33,643 nucleotides of DNA from Duganella callida (GCF_004614165.1 NZ_SPVG01000083.1:1-33643), one strand, 5' to 3'; positions 1 to 7,965 are shown, counted from the first letter of the stretch. Program-made: numbers and translations. Notes: a model not told the origin generated them from the letters alone.

Positions 1-337
1 CCTCGACGCCGCCGCCTTCGGTGTAGACCACGGTGGGCGCGGCGCCGGCGCTGGCGTTGCCGAGCTGGAAGGTCGCGCGCGGCTGGGCCGCCAGCACGGT
101 CAGCGTGACATTGCTGCCGACCTGGGTATCGGCGGGCAGCATCATGCGCACCGAATTGTCAGCCACCTTGACCAGATAGCTGCCATCCTTGAGCTTGGAG
201 AGGACTTCGGCCGGCACGCTCTGGCCGACCAGGTTTTGCAGCGCGCGCTGGAACGCGGCCTGGCGGCCATCGGCGGTCGGGACGCCGCCGCCGCCCGGCG
301 TGACCGGCGCGACCGAGGCGTCCATGCGCGGCAACAT
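1..337 (-). CDS. fliK: Flagellar hook-length control protein FliK, N-terminal part (cut by window edge)
   Basis: The minus-strand frame opens at ATG 335-337 and is still open at base 1, so only the first 112 or so codons are present. It lies 14 bases after the fliT stop (352-354), which suggests co-transcription and translational coupling. The visible part reads as a Gly/Pro/Ala-rich start, then a stretch with the segments FQRALQNLVGQ and VKVADNSVRMMLPADTQVG. FliK is the secreted ruler that sets hook length and switches export specificity; its diagnostic C-terminal domain would lie outside the window. The call rests on position after fliD-fliS-fliT and on my recollection of FliK-like N-termini in Oxalobacteraceae, not on a catalytic motif. 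A second in-frame ATG at 323-325 is an alternative start. Confidence 0.6.
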   Translation of the reverse strand, partial: MLPRMDASVAPVTPGGGGVPTADGRQAAFQRALQNLVGQSVPAEVLSKLKDGSYLVKVADNSVRMMLPADTQVGSNVTLTVLAAQPRATFQLGNASAGAAPTVVYTEGGGVE

Positions 338-351
338 GGCGCGCGCCCGCT

Positions 352-681
352 TTAGACGCTGCCGTAGGCGTTGACCACGCGCCGCTCAGTGCCTGTAGCG
401 TTGATCAGTTTCGACAGCTGGGCCATCCACGGCATGGTCAGATCGCGGATCTGGCGATCGGCGTTCAGCATTTGACGGATCAGCTCGATCTTGCGTTCGC
501 GCTCGGCGCCGCTCATCGGCTGCTGCGGTTCCTGCGCGCGCAACACCTGCACGTGGGCGGCGACGCGCTGCTCCAGCCGGACCAGGTTGTCCCAGTCGCT
601 GCGCTCGGCGGCCTGCACCATCTGTTCGGTCAGCTCGGCCATCGCCGCGTACGTGGATAAAACGGCTTGCATCGTCATCAT
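352..681 (-). CDS. fliT: FliT-like flagellar export chaperone
   Basis: A 109-residue, mostly helical, charged protein placed directly after fliS. FliT proteins are small helical-bundle chaperones that hold the cap protein FliD in the cytoplasm and, in enterics, also restrain the FlhDC master regulator. The sequence shows the usual layout: an N-terminal helix (YAAMAELTEQMVQAAE), a Trp-containing second helix (DWDNLVRLEQRV) and a Q/R-rich third helix (IELIRQMLNADRQIRDL). The start ATG at 681 is three bases beyond the fliS stop (685-687), so ribosomes finishing fliS could re-initiate here. A second ATG follows immediately (676-678) and a third at 670-672. The family is very divergent, so the name leans on gene order as much as on sequence. 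Confidence 0.75.
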   Translation of the reverse strand: MMTMQAVLSTYAAMAELTEQMVQAAERSDWDNLVRLEQRVAAHVQVLRAQEPQQPMSGAERERKIELIRQMLNADRQIRDLTMPWMAQLSKLINATGTERRVVNAYGSV

Positions 682-684
682 AAA

Positions 685-1116
685 TCAGGCGCTCGCGAGG
701 TTGGGTTGTTGGCCGGTGGCGGCCGGGGTGTCGGCGATGGCGTTCCACGCATCGCGCAACTCGGTCAGCAATCGTTGCACTTCTTCGATGATGCCGGAGT
801 CGTTGTTCAGATTGGCCATCAGCAGGCGGTTGCTCATGTACTCGTACAGCGCGTCCAGGCCCTCGGCGATTTCGCCGCCGGCTTTCTTGTCGAGCGCCGC
901 GCGCAGGCCGCTGTCGATGATCATGATGGCCTGGGAGATGGCCTTGCCTTTTTCGCCGATATTTCCCGCGCGCATGCCGGTCAGCGCCGTGTTCAGCGCC
1001 TTCAAGGCGCCGTCGAACAGCATCACGATCAGCTTGTGCGGGCTGGCCGCCAACACGCCGGTTTCCATGCCGACCTTGGCATAGGCGTTGACGCCAGTTT
1101 GTCGCGATCCGAACAT
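685..1116 (-). CDS. fliS: Flagellar secretion chaperone FliS
   Basis: A 143-residue FliS, the cytoplasmic chaperone that binds the disordered C-terminus of flagellin and stops it polymerising before export. Family hallmarks visible are the start region VNAYAKVGMETGVLAASPHK, the following IVMLFDGALKAL helix, and LYEYMSNRLLMAN towards the middle. Length matches the family (about 120-145). A strong ribosome-binding site (AGGAG) stands before ATG 1114-1116. The gene follows fliD after 30 bases and precedes fliT by 3, giving a fliD-fliS-fliT-fliK unit that probably starts from the sigma-28-like promoter at 3869-3895. No oddities seen. Confidence 0.95.
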   Translation of the reverse strand: MFGSRQTGVNAYAKVGMETGVLAASPHKLIVMLFDGALKALNTALTGMRAGNIGEKGKAISQAIMIIDSGLRAALDKKAGGEIAEGLDALYEYMSNRLLMANLNNDSGIIEEVQRLLTELRDAWNAIADTPAATGQQPNLASA

Positions 1117-1146
1117 ACTTTATCTCCTAGTCTATACAGCCTGCGG

Positions 1147-3834
1147 TCAGCCCTTGGCCATGGCCGCGAACTGCTGCGTCAGAAACGACGCGGTGGTGTT
1201 CATGCTGGCGATCGAGGTGTCGAGCGCCGTGTACTGGTCACGATAATGCTTTTCGATGTCGGTCAGGCGGGCGCTGAAGGCGTCCTTCTGCTTGGCGATA
1301 TCGGCGACCGATTTGTTCAGACCGGTCGTGCGGCTGGCGATGATGCCGCTGCTGCCGAGATACGTCGAGGCCAGATTGTTCAGCTGGTAGGCATAGCCCT
1401 GTGAAAAACCAAAGGTGCCGCGCGAACCGATGGCGTCGCCCGCGACGGTCAGTTTCAAGCCGTCGACCGGCCCGCCCGGCGCGCCGGTCAGCGTCTGGCC
1501 GTCGCCGGTGGCGGAGTAGCCGCCGATGGTGCCGGCCACATCCACGCCGTCCACCGAGCCGCCGCTGCCGAACACTGCGGACACCTGGGTACCGGTGGCG
1601 TTGGTGATGTGGATGTTGGACTTGGACCCATACTTGGTCGACAGCAGTTTCAAGGTGCCGTCGTCACCCACGGTGGCGGTGACGGTCGAGCCGGCGGAGG
1701 AGAAGGCGCTGACGCCGTTGATGGTCGACTGCAACAGGGTGGCCAGCTGGCTCGGGTTATAGGTGCCGGCAGGCAGCGAGATGGTGGCCGTGTTGTTGAC
1801 ATTGGTCGGCACGGTATCGTTCAGCGTCACGGTCCAGGTCGTGTCGGCATCGATGGTGGTTTCGGCCGGCAGTTTGGTGGTGCCCTGCAGGACGCCCTGG
1901 CTCGCCAGGCGCGTGATATCGATCGCGTAGTCGCCGGCGCCGGTCTTGGCGGTCGAGCTGACGAACTTGATGTCGGGGTCGGTGCCGCGGCCGACCGCGG
2001 CAAACAGCCCGGCGATATCGCCGTAGTTGGCATCCACCGCTTTCTGCAGCTTGGTGGTGTCCAGCGTCAGCGACCCGTCTTTCTGGAACGAGACGCCGAT
2101 CTGCGACAAGTTGGTCAGGTTGGTGCCCTGCAAACCGGTCAGCGAGCTCGATAGGTTGCGGCGGATGCTGGCCTGGAGGTTGCGCAGGGTCGAATCGCCC
2201 AGCAGCGGCCCGCCAGTCTTGGTGTCGGCGTCATAGGCGCCCAGCTGGCTGAGTGCCGTGTTGAGGTCGTTATACGCCTTGACAAACGAGGTCACCGAGG
2301 TGGTCAGCGAGCTGGAATCCTTGGACACGTTCAGCGTGGTGGTGCCGGGCTTGAGCGTGCTGATGGTCACGCCGCTGATGGCGCCGGAGATGCCGGCCGT
2401 GGTGCTGGTCACGTCGATGCCGTTGACCGTGGCCTTGGTATTGGCGGCCGCGGTTTTTTGCGCCAGATTCTGATCGCCGGCCGGGTCATAGCCCAGCAGG
2501 CTGACCAGGTCGGGGTCCGGCGCCTCGCCGCCCGAGCCGGCCAGGGTGATTTTCATGGTCGAGCTGACGCCGGTGGCGCTGGAGGTCAGGACCAGCCGGT
2601 TCGGGGTGGCGCCGGTGCCGGTCGAGCCATCCGACACGATGCTGGCGGTGACGCCGAAATTGCCCTTGTTGATCGCGGCCACGATGCCGGCCAGGGTGTT
2701 GTTCGAGCTGTCGATCACGATGTTGCCGCTGGTGCGGTCGGGATCGGCCGTGAAGCTGGCGCCCAGGTAGGCGCCGCCAACGCCGGCGCTCAGGCCGGCG
2801 CCGGCCGGATTGGTGCCGCCCACCGAGATCGGGCTGCCATCGGCCGAGATCAGCGAAATCGAACTGACCGCGGTCGTGCTGGAACCGATGTTGGTGGTGC
2901 CGGCGGTATTACCGAGGCCGCCGCTGACGTCGCCCGACACCGCTTCGGCCACCGCGATGTTCGAGCCGTCGGCATTGGTGAACTGCAAGGTGCCATCGGC
3001 AGCGCTGCCGGTGACGGTGATGTTGGCGTCGGCCAGCGCGCGCGCGACCGACGTGTTGCCGGTGAGCGCGGCATCGATCGAGGCGGCGCTGACGCCGCTG
3101 CCGCCGGCCACGCCGGCCTCCTGCCTGGCGATCTCGACCCCGCCCACGGTCAGCGAATAGGTGCCGCCGGCGGTGGTGTCGATCGCGCCGAAGGTGGAGG
3201 CGCCGCCGCTGCCGAACAGGGTGGCGCTGGTCACCGTCGCGGCCGCCTTGGCCGAGACGCCGGTGGTGGTGCTCTTGGCATTGATGGCGTCGGCCAGCAG
3301 CCGGGCGCTGCGCGTGGTGCCGTCGGTGGCGATCGCGGTACCGTTGACGGTCAACGCGCCCGGGGTCAGGCCGCCGGTGCTCAGGCTGGCGCCGAGCTGG
3401 GTACCGGTCAGGCCGAAGGTGCCGCCGCTGACCGTGCCCAGCGCGAAGTTGATGGTGGTCTTGGCGCCGGTGCCGATGGCGGCGGTGGTGGTCTTGTAAC
3501 CGCCCGAGGCCAGCGTCTGCGCCGAGGCGATTTGCGACACATTGATCTTGTAACTGTTGGCAACCGCGGCGCTGGTGGCGGTGGCGGTCAAAATCGAGGT
3601 GTCGCCCGGCGCCGTCAGCATGGTCTGGAACGTGTTCGATGATGTCAGGCTGGACACCGCCGACTGGAAGGCGCCGAGGGTGCTGGACATATTGCCATAG
3701 GCAGATACCTGGGACAGGTAACTGGCGGATTTTTTATCATAGTCGGCTAATGGCGCGGACTCCACTGCCATCAGCTTGCTGACAATGGTGTTGACGTCGA
3801 TGCCGGAACCGATGCCGGGAGATGAAAGGCCCAC
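1147..3834 (-). CDS. fliD: Flagellar filament cap protein FliD (HAP2), unusually long
   Basis: FliD forms the cap at the filament tip under which exported flagellin folds and is added. The N-terminus (SPGIGSGIDVNTIVSKLMAV) and C-terminus (SIASMNTTASFLTQQFAAM) are classic FliD D0/D1 ends, and the FliD_C region begins near residue 518 (FVKAYNDLNTAL). At 895 residues it is almost twice the roughly 470 of enteric FliD. The extra length is Thr/Ser/Gly-rich and contains two copies of a flagellin-IN-like segment: YKINVSQIASAQTLA near residue 95 and YAIDITRLASQGVLQ near residue 637. The start is GTG at 3832-3834, chosen because TAGGAG lies just upstream and the translated start matches FliD. A sigma-28-like promoter lies 35-61 bases upstream. 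Confidence 0.95.
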   Translation of the reverse strand: MGLSSPGIGSGIDVNTIVSKLMAVESAPLADYDKKSASYLSQVSAYGNMSSTLGAFQSAVSSLTSSNTFQTMLTAPGDTSILTATATSAAVANSYKINVSQIASAQTLASGGYKTTTAAIGTGAKTTINFALGTVSGGTFGLTGTQLGASLSTGGLTPGALTVNGTAIATDGTTRSARLLADAINAKSTTTGVSAKAAATVTSATLFGSGGASTFGAIDTTAGGTYSLTVGGVEIARQEAGVAGGSGVSAASIDAALTGNTSVARALADANITVTGSAADGTLQFTNADGSNIAVAEAVSGDVSGGLGNTAGTTNIGSSTTAVSSISLISADGSPISVGGTNPAGAGLSAGVGGAYLGASFTADPDRTSGNIVIDSSNNTLAGIVAAINKGNFGVTASIVSDGSTGTGATPNRLVLTSSATGVSSTMKITLAGSGGEAPDPDLVSLLGYDPAGDQNLAQKTAAANTKATVNGIDVTSTTAGISGAISGVTISTLKPGTTTLNVSKDSSSLTTSVTSFVKAYNDLNTALSQLGAYDADTKTGGPLLGDSTLRNLQASIRRNLSSSLTGLQGTNLTNLSQIGVSFQKDGSLTLDTTKLQKAVDANYGDIAGLFAAVGRGTDPDIKFVSSTAKTGAGDYAIDITRLASQGVLQGTTKLPAETTIDADTTWTVTLNDTVPTNVNNTATISLPAGTYNPSQLATLLQSTINGVSAFSSAGSTVTATVGDDGTLKLLSTKYGSKSNIHITNATGTQVSAVFGSGGSVDGVDVAGTIGGYSATGDGQTLTGAPGGPVDGLKLTVAGDAIGSRGTFGFSQGYAYQLNNLASTYLGSSGIIASRTTGLNKSVADIAKQKDAFSARLTDIEKHYRDQYTALDTSIASMNTTASFLTQQFAAMAKG

Positions 3835-3868
3835 TTTGCGCTCCTATGTAAAGCAATAATATAAGACA

Positions 3869-3895
3869 GTATCGGCAGATTCAAACCGGACTTGA
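3869..3895 (-). promoter_or_regulatory. Candidate sigma-28 (FliA) promoter for fliD-fliS-fliT-fliK
   Basis: Read on the minus strand, TCAAGTCC (3888-3895), 11 bases, then GCCGATAC (3869-3876). The -10 element matches the enteric FliA consensus GCCGATAA at 7 of 8 positions; the -35 matches TAAAGTTT at 4 of 8. Spacing is the canonical 11. Transcription would start near 3862 and give a leader of about 28 bases carrying the fliD ribosome-binding site. Confidence 0.65.
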
Positions 3896-4019
3896 GAGGG
3901 GAGAATACCCGCCAGTTCATGCAAAGCAGAAATAAAGGCAGGCCGGCACGGGATATTGACCGGCAGCAAAGGAAAGGCAGGCGGGACAGGGCACCCCGAG
4001 GCAGGATGCCACAGCTGGG

Positions 4020-4049
4020 AAAAAAACGGCGCGTGGCTGGCACGCGCCG
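4020..4049 (-). terminator. Intrinsic terminator after flaG
   Basis: A perfect 9-bp stem, CGGCGCGTG (4027-4035) and CACGCGCCG (4041-4049), with a 5-base loop. On the minus strand it is followed by seven T (complement of 4020-4026). It sits 4 bases past the flaG stop codon and separates fliC-flaG from fliD, which has its own promoter. Confidence 0.9.
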
Positions 4050-4053
4050 GGGC

Positions 4054-4443
4054 TCAGGCAGTCTGCTGCAGCAGCAGGCCGGGACTGGACTTGATTTGCT
4101 CGTCCAGGGCCTTGGCGATGGCCAGCGCTTCCGGGGTCGGCATCTGGCGCAGCACTTCCTTGGTGCTCTGGTCCACCACCTTCACCACGGTCAGCTTGGT
4201 ATCGGTATCGATCGAGAACTCCAGCCCACTGCTCTGGGCCTGGGGCGATTTGTTCAACTTGGAGACGGCTTCACTGACCTGGTCCAATGTCGGTACCGGG
4301 GCGCTGCCCTTGACCGCATTGACCGTCTCGACCGCGGTGGCTGGCGCCCGCGCAACGCCCGACGCCGCGGCGGCGTCTGGGCTGACCGCACTGCGGTCTG
4401 CGGGGCGGGCCGTGGTGGCCGAGCCTATGGTATCGATAGTCAT
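4054..4443 (-). CDS. flaG: FlaG family flagellar protein
   Basis: A 129-residue protein between flagellin and the cap gene. The C-terminal half carries the FlaG signature: LEFSIDTDTKLTVVKVVDQS followed by TKEVLRQMPTPEALAIAKAL. The N-terminal half is low-complexity Ala/Thr. FlaG proteins influence filament length in several bacteria but the mechanism is poorly known. The start ATG 4441-4443 has a good ribosome-binding site (AAAGGAAG). No separate promoter is obvious between the fliC terminator and this gene, so expression may come from read-through of fliC; a strong terminator follows. Length is normal for the family. Confidence 0.9.
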   Translation of the reverse strand: MTIDTIGSATTARPADRSAVSPDAAAASGVARAPATAVETVNAVKGSAPVPTLDQVSEAVSKLNKSPQAQSSGLEFSIDTDTKLTVVKVVDQSTKEVLRQMPTPEALAIAKALDEQIKSSPGLLLQQTA

Positions 4444-4458
4444 GATGCTTCCTTTACG

Positions 4459-4491
4459 AAAAATCCCCGGCGGACCGAAGTCAGCCGGGGA
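4459..4491 (-). terminator. Intrinsic terminator after fliC with UUCG-capped inner stem
   Basis: Arms TCCCCGGC (4464-4471) and GCCGGGGA (4484-4491) pair perfectly. The 12 bases between can fold further as GAC-TTCG-GTC on the minus strand, a UUCG tetraloop after one mismatch. Five T follow (complement of 4459-4463). It lies about 40 bases past the flagellin stop, and probably limits read-through into flaG. Confidence 0.9.
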
Positions 4492-4532
4492 ACCGGGATC
4501 AGAGCGACTTGGCGGTCAACTCCTCACGCGTT

Positions 4533-6080
4533 TTAACGCAGCAGCGACAGCACGCCGTTCGGCAGCGAGTTGGCTTGCGCCAGGATCGCAGTACCGGCCT
4601 GTTGCAGGATCTGGCCGCGGGTCAGGCTGGCCGTTTCCGACGCGAAGTCGGTATCCTGGATACGGCTACGCGAGGCCGACAGGTTCTCGGTCGCCGTGTT
4701 CAGGTTGGCGATGGTCGAGGTGAAGCGGTTCTGGATCGCACCCAGCGAAGCGCGGTTGCTGTTGATCTGGTTCAGCGCCGAGTCGATGGTCTGCAGCGCG
4801 GCGTTGGCGCCGGCCACGGTCGACACGTCGATTTTCGAGACCGACTGCAGGTCCGAGCCAACGGTGGTGGTGGCGCCGGTCACTGCACCGGTGCCGTCGG
4901 TGATCGAGAAACCACTGTCCGCCGAGAACTTGACGGTGCCGCCGATCACGGCCGAGTCGGTGTTGGCCAGGCTGACGCCGGTACCAGCCGCACCGTTCAC
5001 GTCGGCGCCGCGCACCTGTGCGCTCTGCAGTGCCACGTCGCCCGACTGGGTGGCCAGCTGGATGTCGTTACCGGCCGAATCGTTCAGTTGCAGTTCCTTG
5101 TTGCCGCTGGCGTCCAGCTTGATGGTGGCGGTCACGTTGGTGGTTGCGGTCTGCGCGTTCACCGCCTGGGCCAGCGCGGTCAGGTCGCCGCCCACTACCT
5201 TGGCGGAAATGGTCACTGCTTTCGAGTTGGCGTCGTTGGCGGTCGAGTTGGCGCCGCGCAGCTGGAAGTTGACCGAACCGTCGACGATGCCCGAAATGGT
5301 CGCGCTGGTGCTGGCTTGCGCCGTCACGCCGGTGGTGCCGGTGGTGGCGTTGACCTTGGCGGCCACCGACTTCGCGGTGTCGCCCACGGTGGCAGGCGGA
5401 CCGCCGGCGGTGGCAGTCAGGAAGATGTCCTGCTTGGTGCCGGTGCCCGACGTGATGGTCATGGTGCCGGCCGTCATGTTCGAGGTCAGGTCGGTGGCCA
5501 GGCTGTTGGTGCCGCCGGCCTTGGCCGCGTTCAGCGAGGTACCGGTGGCGGTCGGCGCGATGGTGTTGTTGCCGATGTCGTTGGCCTTGGCCGACTGCAC
5601 GCCGATGTTGATGGTCTGGCCCGAATTGGCGCCGACCTGGAACTGGGTGCTGACCAGGCTGCCGTCCAGGACGTTCTGGCCGTTGAACTGGGTGCTGGTG
5701 GCGACGCGGTCCAGCTCTTTCGACAGCGAGCTGACCTCGTTCTGGATCGAGGCGCGGTCCGAGGCCGAGTTACTGCCGTTGGCCGACTGCACGGCCAGTT
5801 CGCGGATACGCTGCAGCAGGTCGCCGGCGGTGCTCAAGCCACCTTCAGCCGTTTGTGCCAGCGAGATACCGTCGTTGGCATTGCGGGCAGCCGTGGTATT
5901 GCCGCGAATTTGCGAGCTGAAACGTTCCGAGATAGCCAGACCAGCCGCATCGTCTTTGGCGCTGTTGATGCGCAGACCGGAGGACAGACGTTGCAGCGAG
6001 GTCGACAGATTAGCTTGCGAGGACGTCAGGTTACGTTGCGAATTCAGCGATGCCAGGTTGGTGTTGATGACTTGTGCCAT
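4533..6080 (-). CDS. fliC: Flagellin FliC
   Basis: The filament subunit, exported through the flagellar type III apparatus and polymerised under FliD. Both conserved ends are present: the N-terminal D0/D1 (INTNLASLNSQRNL, LQRLSSGLRINSAKDDAAGL, LLQRIRELAVQSANG) and the C-terminal D1/D0 (NRFTSTIANLNTATENLSAS, QAGTAILAQANSLPNGVLSL). Residues about 180-420 form the Thr/Ala/Gly-rich, lysine-poor variable D2/D3 region exposed on the filament surface. The 515 residues are typical of a two-domain-insert flagellin. The D1 segments known to be recognised by TLR5 are conserved in sequence. Ribosome-binding site TTTGGAG precedes ATG 6078-6080. Only one flagellin gene is in the window. Two candidate sigma-28 promoters lie upstream. 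Confidence 0.98.
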   Translation of the reverse strand: MAQVINTNLASLNSQRNLTSSQANLSTSLQRLSSGLRINSAKDDAAGLAISERFSSQIRGNTTAARNANDGISLAQTAEGGLSTAGDLLQRIRELAVQSANGSNSASDRASIQNEVSSLSKELDRVATSTQFNGQNVLDGSLVSTQFQVGANSGQTINIGVQSAKANDIGNNTIAPTATGTSLNAAKAGGTNSLATDLTSNMTAGTMTITSGTGTKQDIFLTATAGGPPATVGDTAKSVAAKVNATTGTTGVTAQASTSATISGIVDGSVNFQLRGANSTANDANSKAVTISAKVVGGDLTALAQAVNAQTATTNVTATIKLDASGNKELQLNDSAGNDIQLATQSGDVALQSAQVRGADVNGAAGTGVSLANTDSAVIGGTVKFSADSGFSITDGTGAVTGATTTVGSDLQSVSKIDVSTVAGANAALQTIDSALNQINSNRASLGAIQNRFTSTIANLNTATENLSASRSRIQDTDFASETASLTRGQILQQAGTAILAQANSLPNGVLSLLR

Positions 6081-6175
6081 GATGATTCTCCAAAGGTATT
6101 ACATGGTGGGCGATTGCCTCAGTTGGCCTTGGTCTGCCTCGCTGTTCCGAGACAATCAAACCGCAGTTATTACCG

Positions 6176-6202
6176 GTAACGGGTTCCCGTGTGGAAAGTT
6201 TA
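6176..6202 (-). promoter_or_regulatory. Candidate sigma-28 promoter for fliC (proximal)
   Basis: On the minus strand TAAACTTT (6195-6202), 11 bases, CCCGTTAC (6176-6183). The -35 matches TAAAGTTT at 7 of 8 and the -10 matches GCCGATAA at 5 of 8. A start near 6169 would give a leader of about 90 bases. A perfect palindrome TTACCGGTAA (6170-6179) overlaps the -10. It competes with the distal candidate at 6262-6288. Confidence 0.5.
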
Positions 6203-6261
6203 GGGAGAAAAAGCAGGAAAATTTTTCGTTGCGGGCCTCAAGTTCAGTCCGTATGCGCGTC

Positions 6262-6288
6262 TATACGACGCCGGCAACGCAAACTTTA
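6262..6288 (-). promoter_or_regulatory. Candidate sigma-28 promoter for fliC (distal) with A/T tract upstream
   Basis: On the minus strand TAAAGTTT (6281-6288) matches the FliA -35 consensus exactly; 11 bases later comes GTCGTATA (6262-6269), a weak -10 with 4 of 8 matches. Just upstream of the -35 (about 6293-6309) lies a run AAATAAATTTTTTTTT that could act as an UP element. Use of this site would give a leader of about 175 bases. Confidence 0.45.
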
Positions 6289-6315
6289 GGGCAAAAAAAA
6301 ATTTATTTGCGCACG

Positions 6316-6342
6316 AAAAAAAGCCCGGCGCGCGGCCGGGCT
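6316..6342 (-). terminator. Intrinsic terminator of the diguanylate cyclase gene
   Basis: Arms AGCCCGGC (6322-6329) and GCCGGGCT (6335-6342), an 8-bp perfect stem with a 5-base loop, followed on the minus strand by a run of T (complement of 6316-6322). It lies 25 bases beyond the stop codon and shields the fliC promoter region from upstream transcription. Confidence 0.9.
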
Positions 6343-6366
6343 GGCGGAATGGCGGTAAAAACTGGC

Positions 6367-7965
6367 CTAATCGGCAACCACCACGCGGTTTTTGCCGGTC
6401 TGCTTGGCCGTGTACATGGCTTTATCGGCACGTTTGACCAGTTCGGTCTGCTCCTCGTTGGGGCGGCGCAGTGCCACCCCGGCGGAAAAGGTGATCAAGA
6501 CCTTCTCGTTATCGTGCAGGAAAAAGTGCTTGGTCAGTTCGCGCTGCAGCCGGGTCATGGTCGAGGCGGCCGCGTCGACCGTGGTTTCCGGCATCAGGAT
6601 CAGGAATTCCTCGCCGCCGAAGCGGGCGATCACGTCCATCGAGCGCAGCGTGTCCTTGACGATTTTCACCAGGTGCTTGAGCGCGGCGTCGCCGGCGATG
6701 TGGCCGTAGGTGTCGTTGAGCTTCTTGAAATCGTCGAGATCGAGCACGGCGATGCACAGCGGCGTGCCGCGCCGGTCCGAGCGCGCGGTCTCGCGCTCGA
6801 ACACGTCGTCCAGGCCGCGGCGGTTGAGGCTGCCGGTGAGCTGGTCTTCGCGCACCAGTTCGCTCAAGTGCTGCAGCTTGGCTTCCAGCGCGTGGATGCG
6901 CGCCTCGGCGTCCTGCACTTCCTGCTTGGCCAGCACCATCTTGTCGCGCGCCTTGAGCGCCTCGTTCTGGACGATGCGGGTTTCCTTGAGCACTTCATCG
7001 AGGATGCTGTTGAGTTCGGAGATATTGTCGGCCTGGCTGATCTTGGCCGAATAGCCGCCGATCTTTTCATGGAAGTCGCCGGTCGAGGCGGCCACCTGGC
7101 CGAGCCGGTCGATGAAGGTCATCATCATGTTCTTGACGGTCAGCTTGACGTCCGACAGGCTGTGCTTGAGCTGGCCCTGTTTATAGATGACTTCCTTCAG
7201 GCTGCGCGTGGCTTCCTCCAGCGCGCGCACGTCGAGCGGGCCGGCGATCAGGTTCTGCACCGCTTCGATCTGGCCGCGCAGCCAGCTGTCGTCGTCGAGC
7301 AGCTCGCTGACGTTTTCCAGCAGCAGCTTGAACAGGCGCAACAGCAATTCCTGCTGCTCGCCGCTGTCGGCGCCGCGCTGTTCGATCTGATAGCACAGCT
7401 GCTTGAGCCGCACCGCGATCTCGGCCAGCGCCTCTTCGCTGTGCGCGACCTTGGTGGCGGCGCCCAGCGATTCGGCTTCGGCCGCCAGCACCGGCGCCCC
7501 GCTCAGCAGCGAGGCGACCGCGAAGGTGAGGGTGCGCGCCAGCAGTTCGCGCAGCGAACGGGTCTGCTCATTTTCCTCGCCCGGCAGGCCGGCCACCTCG
7601 ATGCCGGGCTTTCTGGTGGCGATGAAATGCTTTTCCACCAGCTGCGACAGCGAGCGCGCATAGCCGTCCCAGTCGCGCGACTTGACCGCGCGGTTGAAGC
7701 GGCGGCCGAACTCGGCCAGCTCGCCGCTCTGTTCGGTCAGCCGGGTGGCGAACTGGCCCAGCACCGATTCCGGTCCCGGATCGGCGCTGCCCAGCGGTGC
7801 GGCAGCGGCAGGCGCGGCCGGTTCGGCCGGCAGGCCGGCAATTTCATGGTAGATGTCGCGGTAGGCTTCCGGTGTCGGCGCAATGCGGCGCACCGCCAGG
7901 CGGCGGAACGCTTCGCGCGCGATCTCGGCCGGATTCTGCTCGGGAGTGGGTGGTTTGCTAGACAT
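6367..7965 (-). CDS. GGDEF-domain diguanylate cyclase
   Basis: Makes the second messenger c-di-GMP from two GTP. The GGDEF domain occupies the C-terminal 165 residues, from DQLTGSLNRRGL (about residue 370); the active-site loop is GGEEF at residues 450-454, a catalytically competent variant. An RxxD product-binding inhibitory site, RSMD, lies five residues before it (441-444), so feedback inhibition by c-di-GMP is expected. The N-terminal 360 residues show no membrane segment: an Ala/Pro linker around residues 47-65, then long helices with coiled-coil character up to residue 365. This N-terminal part is probably the regulatory input but I do not recognise its ligand. The gene is monocistronic with its own terminator and sits next to fliC. 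The start ATG 7963-7965 has only a weak ribosome-binding site. Confidence 0.93.
   Translation of the reverse strand: MSSKPPTPEQNPAEIAREAFRRLAVRRIAPTPEAYRDIYHEIAGLPAEPAAPAAAAPLGSADPGPESVLGQFATRLTEQSGELAEFGRRFNRAVKSRDWDGYARSLSQLVEKHFIATRKPGIEVAGLPGEENEQTRSLRELLARTLTFAVASLLSGAPVLAAEAESLGAATKVAHSEEALAEIAVRLKQLCYQIEQRGADSGEQQELLLRLFKLLLENVSELLDDDSWLRGQIEAVQNLIAGPLDVRALEEATRSLKEVIYKQGQLKHSLSDVKLTVKNMMMTFIDRLGQVAASTGDFHEKIGGYSAKISQADNISELNSILDEVLKETRIVQNEALKARDKMVLAKQEVQDAEARIHALEAKLQHLSELVREDQLTGSLNRRGLDDVFERETARSDRRGTPLCIAVLDLDDFKKLNDTYGHIAGDAALKHLVKIVKDTLRSMDVIARFGGEEFLILMPETTVDAAASTMTRLQRELTKHFFLHDNEKVLITFSAGVALRRPNEEQTELVKRADKAMYTAKQTGKNRVVVAD

Noticed and set aside
3895-4019. Near-repeats of AAAGGCAGGC and a GGCACG...TTGAC stretch read as a possible sigma-54 promoter upstream of fliD
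   Set aside because: The GG and GC elements do not have the required 10-base spacing and the repeats are short and imperfect; the sigma-28-like site explains the region better.
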